Source of the DNA: Stenopsyche tienmushanensis
Taxonomy: Eukaryota; Arthropoda; Insecta; Trichoptera; Stenopsychidae
Length of the DNA stretch: 64,000 bases
Reading direction: 5' to 3'
Assembly (NCBI GenBank): GCA_008973525.1
Contig: WACJ01000514.1
Location: 992,001 to 1,056,000 of the forward strand
This document shows positions 51,763 through 62,800 of this stretch, one piece after another. How positions within the stretch are numbered: the first letter of the stretch is position 1; each line of letters begins with the position of its first letter. The notes under the pieces were generated by a model. It did no database searches. It was given only the letters and a program-made list of their open reading frames with translations, and was not told where the DNA came from. The translations under genes and the position numbers were made by a program.

Positions 51763-52865
51763 TACACTTAGGCCTGATCCACACTATGGTGCCAGTAACG
51801 GTTCGATCTCGCTCCGGTCTCGGTCCGATCAAATATTCTTACACAAGAAACAATCAGAGTATTCACACTATCGGATCGTTCCAATCCCGTTTTTTGTATG
51901 AGAATATTTTACCGGACCGAGACCGGGAGCGAGATCGAACCGTTACCGGCACCATAGTGTGGATCAGGCCTTAAACCTTTTTTTGTACGGTAGATGTGTT
52001 CCGCGAAAAATTGCAGAAACAGCTATATAAAACATATCCAAAATCGCATAAAAAAAGTTAATAAAAAACAGAAAAACAATAAGGCAATTAAATAATAACA
52101 TTTTTGGTAACATTTAAAGGACGTCTTGCATCATTGGTAAAATTTTAAGGATGCCAGATATCCACTAGATTTTCTCTTTCCAACAATATAATTCATAATT
52201 AATAAAGATGTCACTATAGTCCCTAACTCAAAAAAATCACAAAATGGCGGATGTTTAAAAAAAATTCAGTCAAGTCATATTTTGGCCTTATTTTGTCAGT
52301 TTTAATTTTTTTTAAATAGTATCAAAATAAATTTTGACGTAAATCTAGTAGGAATAATAGAGGGTTATATAGAAAAGATTCATACCCAGTTTGAAGTAAA
52401 TTAGTTTACTAAAACTTGAGATATGATATCAACCGTGTTGAAAAAAGTAGTTTCGAGAAAAACGCGTTAAAAGATTTCATTATGGTAGGACCGGCCAAGT
52501 TGCCCCATCACTAAAATAGCTATAACTCCGTAAGTAATTGAAATTTTGAAAATTCCTTTGGAGAATGTATTTTTGAAAGTCGAAACATTGGAAAAATGCA
52601 AAAGAAAGAAATCATTTTTTTCAAATATCTAAACCAGAATAAAGGACATGGTCGTAATTCAGCGATAGCAGATGCAATATAATTTACACAGTCCCAAATT
52701 ATATTTTTTTTTCCAAATTTCGGTTAGTGTTGATGACTTATTTCTTATTTTATCCAAAATATGTAGATACGTACTCTTTATGAAAATAAAAAAAATGCTT
52801 TAAAAAAAACCGCATAACTTCGAAATCGCACAAAAAAAAGTCGCATAAAAAGAGTTTTGAGTGTA
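51763..52865. mobile_element. Non-autonomous Tigger-type element, copy 2, split by a MITE
   Basis: TA at 51763-51764 and 52864-52865 flanks the element. The left end CACTTA is interrupted by the MITE at 51771-51970 and resumes TTAAACCTTTTTTTGTACGG. The right end read inwards is CACTCAAAACTCTTTTTATG. The interior matches 2196-2848 and 58080-58590. It has no transposase. Confidence 0.75.
51771..51970. mobile_element. Harbinger-type MITE, 200 bp, with TTA duplication
   Basis: The left end GGCCTGATCCACACTATGGT and its reverse complement at the right end form terminal inverted repeats of about 58 bp with one or two differences, fading out by about 80 bp. TTA at 51768-51770 and 51971-51973 is the target duplication. 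A 3-bp TTA/TAA site and GGCC-type ends fit PIF/Harbinger. A 79-codon frame spanning it is an artefact of the palindrome. Confidence 0.8.
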
Positions 52866-53315
52866 TAGTAACATCGACTTGACATAAAATAACATTTTTT
52901 ATATGGTCAGTTTTGAAATCCAAATGTTTAAATTAAATTTGAAACTGTAGATTGATTTATTTTAAATATTTCTGCAATTTCTCGAAAAGCTATATTTTTC
53001 TTGAAATAATCTATTATTAATGTCTAATGAATTATCCAGTTTCATGATTTTGCCCCGTGAGTTTTGTGAGCTAAATTTGGTGCCCATTTTCATTTAGGCT
53101 TAATTAATTATAATATTTTACTAATTAGATATTTATGTATATTTCTATTTAAAAATATTAAATGGAAAACGCTAAATAATCCAATTTATCAATATGTCCC
53201 ATAACAATTGTGAGTCATCACAGCTATTTGATATTTTTTAAGTCGAGGAGATTAAATCGCTATGCAAGAAGATTTAAAAGGTTTGAGATAAAACATGTTG
53301 ATGTATCATAGATCT
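52866..53315. other. Unassigned AT-rich sequence
   Basis: No cadherin exon and no repeat family is seen in this part of the gap between the two cadherin units. Confidence 0.3.
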
Positions 53316-53330
53316 AGATCTATGTACAGT

Positions 53331-54306
53331 TCAGTGGGCACGGTTGTTTCGGGGTGTATTTGAAAAGGATAGGGAAAGAGGACACCACGGAGTGTCACCA
53401 CTGTGGGGCTGAGGCGGATGATGCGGAGCATACGATGATAGAATGCGAAGCATGGGAGGAGGAACGGGGAGTCCTTCGCGACTCCACAGAGGAAGGAAGT
53501 GTGAGTAAGAACGGATTAATGAATTCTATGTTAAGGAGTGAAGATGAATGGACGGCGTGGGAGGACTTCGCCGCCAAGGTGATCACCTCCAAGGAGGAGA
53601 ATGAGAGGAAGAGGCGGAGAGCTGCCATTGAGAGGATTGAGAGGATTCCTGACCAATAGGAACATCGAGACATCGGAAGAGGACGAGAGAAGAAAGTAGG
53701 AGAGAACTACGAACGTGTCGCGAGTCTTTCACGACGCGACGCGACGACGACGACGCGACGACGACGCGACGCGACGCGACGCGAAACGACGCGAGTCCCT
53801 CACGACACCACAGAGGAAGGAAGTGTAAGGAAGAACGGATTAATGAATTCTATGTTAAAGAGTGAAGATGAATGGACGGCGTAGGGAGACTTCGCTGCCA
53901 AGGTGATCACCTCCAAGGAGGAGAACGAGAGGAAGAGGCGGAGAGCTGCCATTGAGAGGATGGATCCCTGACCAATAGGAACATCGAGACACGGAGGATG
54001 AGAGAAGGACGTAGGAGAGAACTACGAACGTGAGTAGAGACCTCTACCCGACAAGAGGTAAGAAATGACGGGCCTGCGGAGCCTGAGAGTCGCGTTTTAC
54101 TATGTCTAGCGACCTGTAAGACGCGACGAAAAGACGGTCAAGGGGGTTTTTTTAGTGGGTATTGGATCTTGATCTTCCACTTTGGAAGATTTCGTAGTAG
54201 TAATATAGAGTTAGGTATATCCAGACTCCTACACTACTACTGAGTACGGGCTCGGTACGTGTCTTTAAAAGATTTTTCCTCCTTGCGCATCAAAAAAAAA
54301 AAAAAA
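53331..54306 (+). mobile_element. R1-like non-LTR element, 5'-truncated, with 15-bp target duplication
   Basis: AGATCTATGTACAGT occurs at 53316-53330 and 54307-54321. The insert starts in the C-terminal coding part: VYLKRIGKEDTTECHHCGAE (Cys-His knuckle near 53391), then HTMIECEAWEEERGVL, ending RIERIPDQ and a stop at about 53659. A GACGCGACGACGACGACGCG microsatellite (about 53735-53795) follows, then a second, diverged copy of 53480-53680 at 53805-53985. The 3' UTR ends in a run of A. It is a different subfamily from 23340 and 43234. Confidence 0.85.
53735..53795 (+). repeat. GACGC/GACGA microsatellite
   Basis: Irregular runs of GACGCGAC and GACGAC units lie between the two copies of the retroelement segment. 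Confidence 0.7.
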
Positions 54307-54321
54307 AGATCTATGTACAGT

Positions 54322-54660
54322 GATATCATTATGATAGCTTTTAACGGGGATTCACTTTTCAACATTGTAATTACGCTGAGCACACCTTTTCAAAAGCTGA
54401 TAAACAACAAATAACACGAACTAGATTCAATCTTAAGCCAGATTAACTTCTATTGATTTCACTCCATTGTGTCCAGTAAACGACTGATAAATGTTATTTA
54501 TATTTATGCATGATTTTATTTGCAAGCAAATAGCTGAAGCAGAATTTAGATGAAGCAAATTTGGCGGAAATTGCATCCGCGATAAGCCAAAATTTAGATT
54601 ACTATGGATAGAAATGTTGAAGTAAGAATGTCACATAGAAAGTAAGGTTACAACATTTAT
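54322..54660. other. Unassigned sequence
   Basis: No repeat family or coding signal is seen. Confidence 0.3.
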
Positions 54661-55530
54661 GTAGGATCGAAAAATGTTTGTATTTAATCGAAATTCGCCG
54701 TCAAGTTCGAGACATTCCTGTTGTTGGGATACCAGCTTTTGTATGCCAGTGTCATAGACCTCTGCTGCCAGTTTGTTTTGGATTGTATTTTGGATTCCGG
54801 GGTGTAGTGACACATCCTCGTCTCATCCCCCATCACAATAGAGTCCAGCAAAGTTTCATCCTCCATAATGTTACCAAGGAGACTTCGAAAAATTTCAGGA
54901 AAATCTTCGAAAAGGTCGTCGAACATCAAACGACGATCATTTCGCACTTGTTTTTGGATTTTTGGAACAAGTACATCGCTGAAATCCATGCCTCGTCATG
55001 CGTATCAGTATGGTATTCTTTGAACAACCTAACCCACTTAATGACATGTTGTCAACTCATCCCATTACAACCATAAACTTCCACGAGCTTCTGATGGATA
55101 TTCGCGGCGGAAAATCCTGGCAAAATTGCAAGCCTATCAGATTTGGATTTTCTACTTTCAAAAAGAGATTTCTACAAAGAAGTAGTGATACTCGAATGAT
55201 GACACTATTCCGACTTCCCATGAGGTGTAATCACATCAGTGGCGAATTATCGAAACAACAGCAGACTGTCAAAATAGCAGCAAATTGTCAAAAGAAGATA
55301 TTAAGCCGAGAAGAAAAGGCACCAAGTACGATAGAGTCGTCGAGCAGACCCCGACGGAGAAGGATCTTCTCAGACGACCAAATTCTTCGAGAAGACGACC
55401 AAATTCGAGCTCAAGGAGACGTTCCGACAAAGCGTCTACCCATGGGTGGATCATGTATTCCGTCGTTCATCGCGGGCGACTCGTGGGTCGGGACCATTGT
55501 TACGGATTGCGACGCGAGCAATATATTAAA
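54661..55530 (-). mobile_element. mariner transposon remnant
   Basis: On the minus strand, from about 55120 downwards, it reads SAANIHQKLVEVYGCNGMS, then HVIKWVRLFKEYHTDT, the N-terminal helix-turn-helix region of mariner. The frame 54989-54684 then gives VPKIQKQVRNDRRLMFDDLF and IVMGDETRMCHYTPESKIQS, where GDET holds the first catalytic Asp. Stops and frame changes separate the parts. 55130-55510 is shared with 40640-41000. Confidence 0.75.
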
Positions 55531-56079
55531 TATTGGACTCCTGTTATAATGATTCAACTGGCTAATTGTTAATAATTGATGGAGGCATGACAAATTAATA
55601 TTGACGTCTTCGAAAGATAATATTTTCTTAATATTAAAGATTATTATTTTAAAAAAAATCTATTATCTACCGTCAGCATATCCTCGGAGCACAAAAACTC
55701 CTAATATGTAATAAAGTATCTTCATTTGGAAGTGAATCGCCACTGTTTTTCAAAATAACAAGTTGTTTATTTCGTTAATTTCGATAGACTGATATATAAA
55801 ATTCATGACTGCATATTTTCAATCAGATTTCATGCTATCATGGATAAGATTAGGCTTTGATACTTTCATTTTTGGATTTATATAAGGCTTTGAATCGTTA
55901 TATTTTTCATTTCTGTTTTGGTTTCGTCTAAACGTTTCTAAACATCACGATCTTCTTTTCATGCTAGATACTCTTCTGATTTTTTTTTGTTTGTTTGCAA
56001 ATTGGTCTTCCATAAATACATTATTGGCAGTAACTTACCAATACCAGCTTGAGGAATATTAATACCTTGTAAATTTGTT
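55531..56079. other. Unassigned AT-rich sequence
   Basis: No cadherin exon is seen. 55900-55935 has weak similarity to the CGTTTCTGTTTTGGTTTCG repeat near 37010. Confidence 0.3.
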
Positions 56080-56300
56080 TCGGTGACGTATTTACTACAC
56101 CTCGACTCTAATAATGGGAATATCGATATGAAATATAATAGATGCGGGGTTCAGAATTTTTGTATTCCTCCGTAATATAATCAAGAATCACATCAAAGTA
56201 TTATAGTATATAAGTATTTTTCTGCAACGACGGAAATAAATAATTTATCGGGAAATCGGGAATTCCGGGATCGAAATTTTGGCTCGGGATTGGATTCCCT
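56080..56300 (+). mobile_element. hAT element fragment with right terminal repeat
   Basis: It is colinear with the right part of the other copies (CTCTAATAATGGGAATATCG, GGAAATCGGGAATTCCGGGA) and ends in the terminal GGGATTGGATTCCCT. The left half is missing. Confidence 0.7.
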
Positions 56301-56309
56301 AAATATGAT

Positions 56310-56482
56310 TTACACAGTCCCAAATTATAATTTTTTTACAAATTTCGATTAGTGTTGTAGATTTCTTTCCTATTTTATCCAAAACATCTCTTTATGAAAT
56401 TAAAATAAGATAAAAAAATTGCTTTAAAAACCGCATAACTTCGAAATCGCACAGAAAAAAGTCGCACAAAATTTTTTTCGAC
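56310..56482. mobile_element. Right-end fragment of the Tigger-type repeat
   Basis: CAGTCCCAAATTATAATTTT through AACCGCATAACTTCGAAATC matches the right part of 51763-52865. Confidence 0.6.
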
Positions 56483-56826
56483 TTTAACCTACATAAAAAT
56501 TAGTGGACCATAAAAGAATTTATAAAAATATTGTAGATTTATAAAATGTTCCATAAAAATGTATTTTATGCCCATCTAAATCCTATTCAAGAAGGGTGTC
56601 AACGAGGAAAAAGACATTTGCACAACAAAACAAAAAACACAAAAACTGAATCTTAACAATGACGAGATTATAATATGCTGAATGCAATAAAAAAAAGTTT
56701 TTTGTGACATTTTTTAATATTTTACAAAAAAAACATGTACAAATAATTTGAAATAAATATTTATTAACAAGAACCAGCACTTATATTTACTATATTATTA
56801 AATATTTTAAATCGTTAACTTATCGC

Positions 56827-59800
56827 TTATCGAGGTTGAAATGCTAAGGTTTCAATACGTTGATATTTCGTGGGCCTGAAATAAATATAATTGGTATTTA
56901 ACAGTCTGTGTATCAAATGCATTGCAAGAAATTTATCAACAGTTTGAACAAAACTTACATAATAAAGTAGTACCACACAAAAGCTACTATCAATAACATA
57001 ACTAGAGCTATAGAAAGTATTGTCACTCCTGCAACTAGACCTCCATCTTTGTTTATGATAATAAATCGTTCATCGTTATTATAAAAATCACTATCTACTA
57101 AAGTCAATGTATCAAGTATCCATGGGTCATCTTCTCTGATCATACTGAAATTTTTATAAAAGTTACAAAATCACATTTATGTTTACTATCAGGATATTAA
57201 ATTTGGTTGAGGATGATTGATTGAGACTATATAAAAACTACGTTCATGAATTTAAAAACATCTTAACACTTTACAGTCCGGGTGTTTCGCACTAAAAATC
57301 GCCCGTGGCCCGAGCAATTTTCGCAAGAAATCCATAATCTGCTTTCGTAAAGTTGATATAATTCTTAAACCAGCTGATAGATTGAAACGAAATTACGGTG
57401 ATACCTACTCAAGAGTTTACTGCATCGATAAATTTAAATATAACAACGGTTTTCAATCTGTGGTGCGTGTACCAGCGTGAATAAAATAAATTGTGTGTGA
57501 GATATCCAGTCATTTTATTTTACGTGGCACGTATTTCGGAGCTCCAATTTTGAATGACTTTGTAGTATAAATTTGGCTGAATTTGCTGGATGGCGTTCGT
57601 TATGTTTGCGATTTAACACTCTCGTCGCCCAGCGTGAATCGGTACTGTGTCTCACCAAACAGTGACTTTCTCGGGATGTATTTGATGTTGATGTATATCA
57701 TGTGGATTGACATGCATTCATTCAAAAATGAGCTTCGTCGTTGAAAAAAAAATTTCGCTTGAAATTTGCGTCAACTTCTAACTGCTCCAGAGCCCAATCA
57801 ACAATAGCACGACGTTGTATATGATTGTTTACCTTAAGTTTATGGATTAGTTGGGTTTTATACGGATACAGACCCATGTCCCGATGCAAAATTCGTCAAG
57901 GTACAAAAAGGGTACGACGAAGTATTGATTGTAGCAATGTTTTCGATAGACTTTACATTTTGGTGACGTTGGCTGATTAAATTATCAGGTTGAATCAAAA
58001 TTAACCATCAAACGTCGAATAGTCGACTCGATATAAACATTATATTTGAATTGTGTATTTAAATATATTCCAGGACGTACACTTAAACCTTTTTTTGTGC
58101 GGTAGATCGATCGAAAAATCGCACAAAAAAAGTATGCCTTACATAGAAAAAGTGAATATGTGTTCCATGGGTTTTAAAAACCGCAAATATTAATAAAAAA
58201 AACAGGAAAACAATAAGGCAATTGAAAATATCATTTTTGGTAACATTTAAGGGGTTTCACAGCTTGAAAAAGTCGATTTTTTTTAAATAGTTAAAAAGCA
58301 GTTGGAATTTTGAAAATTTCTTTGGAGAATGTATTGATAAATGTCGAAACTTTGGAAAAATGCAAAAAAAAAACGAAATCAATTTTTTCAATAATCTAAA
58401 CCAGAATAAAGAGCGTGGTTCAGTCCCAAATTATATATTTTTTCCAAACTTTGGTTAGTGTTGATGATTTTTTTTCTATTTTATCCAAAATATCTTGATA
58501 CGTACTCTTAGTGAAATAAAAAAATGCTTTAAAAAAACCGCATAACTTCGAAATCGCACAAAAAAAGTCATACAAAAATAGGTTTTTGCGAAAAAAAATC
58601 TACGATGTATTTATAAGGGAAAACGGGAACGGACTAAAACGTCAGTCTGACATCACGCGTAAACGTAGGCACGGACCGTAAAGTGTTATGTTATATTTTT
58701 GTAAAAGTAATATGTACTAAATTATTCATCAGTTCTGCTCATTAACCACAATGAGGAATATTTTACATCATTTATCATAGTGGAAATTATTACTTTTTCA
58801 GCTTGTCTGCATCCAGGACATTTCCCTCTTCCGTTATTCCATAAATAAACATAATCAAAGAAGTCGTCTGAGCAAAATTTTCATATCTTCCCATCGATTC
58901 ATGCGCATTACGCTCATTGCTCACGTCAATGGGGCTCATAAATGATTCAATAGATTTGACAGTAACCCCAAGAAGAAGTGAAGATATTTGTTGAATAATA
59001 TCTGGAACATCTTCGATTACGTGATATTTCATGGGTATGACCAATATTTGCTTTGGACTTAATAATTTCACCTAAAAAACGTATTCAAAATTGTATTAAT
59101 TTTTCATAACGTGCAATTCTATGCAATCGACAAAAACCTTTATGTATTGATTCGTGTTTCTGCCATGTCCATCTTGGTCTGTTGCAGTTATTGTTAAATT
59201 AAAGTCGTCATTTAAAAATGTTAATGCGTTTTCTGCTGGATAAACAACGCCTGTTTCTGGATGAACGGCGAAAGCGTTGTTGTTTGTTGAATATCTTATT
59301 TTGGCATTCAGACAAATGTCCTTATCCGTTGCCTTAAATTCGAAAGGAAACCAACATAATTTTGAATCCTCATTTTAATTTATGGTAGATGTTAGAAAAA
59401 TACTCACATTAACCGTCACAAGTGACTGCGGTCTTATAAAATCGATTAAATCCTTGTCAGGATAACCAACGATAAGTGGATTATCTGTGTGAAATTCGGG
59501 GCTATGATCATTTATATCTTCTACTATTATTGAAATTAATCTTTTGTATGGGCTATAAACGATATCTTTTGTGAAAATCCAGTGTTTATCTGTTTTGTTT
59601 AGATCACAACTCGGAGACTCCATCGATCTATGATTAGCATTAGCAAAGTCTATCATAGAATATTCAGGTTGCTTAGTTTCGATTATATTATAGACGCATG
59701 TTAATTCGATCTGTACTTGTGAAACTGTCATAAATGCGATCGTTTCATTTTCTCTGTCAACTCCAGAGGTGCTCAATTTATTATTGACTATTTGAAACCA

Positions 59801-62800
59801 TGTCTGTGGATATGGCCACGAATCAGTAATTTCATACAGACAACTCTTTTGCTCTTCATTTAAAACATCTTCATATACGTTATGTTCTATGATACTTTTT
59901 ATTAATAACGGTTGGTGTTCATATTTTTTATATACATCAATGATAATCTGAAACAGTCAATGTGTTAGTGAATCTCATAACTTATCATTTAAAATGCTCA
60001 ATTTTTACCGTTGTAATATGTTTTTGAATAAATATGATTGGGTGTGCGAATAAGTTCTCGCCGTTATACGTAAAAATAAATCCTTTATTGAAAAAGCGAG
60101 ACAATTAAAGTATTGCCTCTTTGTATCGCTTTAAAAAATATCCAAGGCTTGAAGACTTGACTCCATTGAAGAGATAAAACAGCAGCTCTTACTAATTTAT
60201 AAAGATTTGTCCAGGGATGAACTACTTCAATGATGCTTGAATGGCCATACCCAAAATGCTAATGAATGTTTAATCTCGACGGTTTGGCAATTGGCTCCAA
60301 AGCACCTGCATTTTGGTGTAAAAATCATTGAAATATCAATGCACATTGCTGCTGGGATATTTAATAATGACTTTAGCATCATTTTGAAGATGATAAATAC
60401 ATTAAATATAATTATCGGCATCTACTGTAAAGTCTTTCCTGAAAACACTGATGAATCGCGGGTAGCGAGGCAGAACCGTAAGTATCTTTCTGAGACAAAA
60501 GCAGCTCGCATAGCTCGAAAACAACAGCTACTCGAAGATAATCAACTTTTCGAGATAGCTGAAGATCTATTATATGCACTTGGAATCACTGATTGATCGA
60601 TAAGTCGCTAAAATTGATAGTTGAATCGTATCGAGACTTTAAACGAGATTATCTCGAAACTGCATTTTCAAAATGTTCGCCAGTCGTAGCTTAAAAAGTT
60701 GTTGATCGATCTGCCTGAAATTTTGGGATGTTTCTCACTATAATATTATCTAGTCAACAAAGCTAAAGTTTTAAGATTTTCATCTAAATAAGTTATTTTT
60801 TTGGGGTAAAAATTATCAAGAAAATTGTAAAAAATATGAAAGTTTAACTAAAAAGCCTACTAATTTTTTAATTTTATACTTTTTAAAATATTTTATAGCT
60901 TATTTGACTGCCTATCCATATTAAAAATCAAAAATATATCTATTTTTGATTTAAATTCAACAGGAAACCTTCGACAAGTGGCGAACAGTTTGATATCACG
61001 AGAAAAGGCACCCAATGGAATACCTTATAACTCGGCCATTTTATTTTTTGTTTTTTTTAAAAAATAAATAAATTAGCACTTTGAGGTTTTAATAAAATAC
61101 TGTCAAAAATTTAAAATGATACGATTGTTTTATCATCATTAAAAAAAATCATGAAAAACTACTAATTTTCGAGCATATAAAGGGATCGGTTATAGTACTT
61201 TAATATAGAAGCATCACCATTTAAACTGCATGCGCACAATTGTTATGCCGCCATCCGATGATGAAACGGCAGGAACTTATTCACACACCCAATATGTATG
61301 TTCACAAAAGGTATGGCCTATTAATTGACATAGGATATAACATTTTAATAAAAATCCCTATGAATTAGTTTTGTAGAACATTTGACTGTGTATAATGACT
61401 TATTAAAACAAAGTCTTTTCTTGCATTTTTGTAAAAAAGTTAAATTCCTTATACATTTTTTGATTAATAGAAAAAAGCAGTAAATAACTTACAGGTGCGT
61501 AATTTAAAGTCATGTATGTGTATGCTACAACATAAAACACATAGTGTCCGGGAGGCAAACCTAAATTCACTCTAATAACTCCATTGGCGCTAATTTTTAG
61601 AGTTCTGTTCAACGAATCTATAAATTATTAAGACAGAATTATTAAGGCACTCAGTAAGATTTTTAATTCATTTAAAATTTCTCACCGTTTTGTAGATCAA
61701 GTCTATAATAAATTGTTTGATTGCTGCTGGCCGCTGCGGTAACATTGAGAAGAACTCCTCTAAATGCGGTTGTGATATTGGCATAATATTCCGGAAGATT
61801 GAATTCTATAGTTTCTGTATATTTAAAATAAAAATATGTTTATAACGAAAGATATTCATAAAAATGATATCGACATAATTTTGTGTGTTATCACATTAAA
61901 TCTATATTTATTGATCAAAGATGTTTGAAAGCTTAGACGTACATGTACGTCAATATTCTTTATCTTAACACATTCTCGTCGGATTACACATTGCATTGTC
62001 TTTCGCCTGATGCGTGATGCATTTGTGATTATTGTATTACATATACTTTTTTTTACAGCCAATGAATCACATGGGTAAAGACTAGTAAACTTAGTAAACG
62101 TAATCCCGAAAAATTCGGGTTTGAATTTTTTATCTAACAGAAATCGTACACCTCACCAGCACGCTGAAGGTTACTAAATCGAGACATTCCCGCCGAAATC
62201 TGGACGCTTGGAAACAGTGGCGTAACTACTAATTGGCCAGCTTAGGTGACGCCTAGGGGCAGTAACAGTCTAATCTATGTATACATATATTTTTTTCCCT
62301 ACCGGTGATGTATTTACTACACCTCGACTCTAATAATGGGAATATCGATATGAAATATTATAGATACAGAGTTCAGATTTTTTGTATTTCTCCGTAATAT
62401 AATTACGAATTACATCAAAGTATTGTAGTATAAAAGTATTCATCTGCGGCGACGGAAATAAATAATTTGTCGGGAGATCGGGAACTTTGCGAGTTTTATT
62501 TCGTGTTTCAGCAGAATGGAATTTTATCCAATCACATTGATGGTGTTTTACGAAAATATGTACATACGTATAAATGAGCATAGTCCCAGAAGTACCCGAC
62601 CTAATAAATATACAAACAAAAAATATCGAAAAAACATTTTTATTTCTCAACATAGTCTCCTTTCAGCTCGAAACACTTTTCCCATTGATGTTCAATAGCT
62701 TCGATGCCCTGTTTATAGCGAGAACCGTCGAGTTCCTCAAAATAGCCATCAACAGCCGACTCCAAGTCATCGTTGTTGTCAAATCTTTTAACACCGAGTC

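Noticed and set aside
51735..51974. 79-codon frame
   Set aside because: It spans the palindromic MITE; the frame is open because of the inverted repeat sequence.
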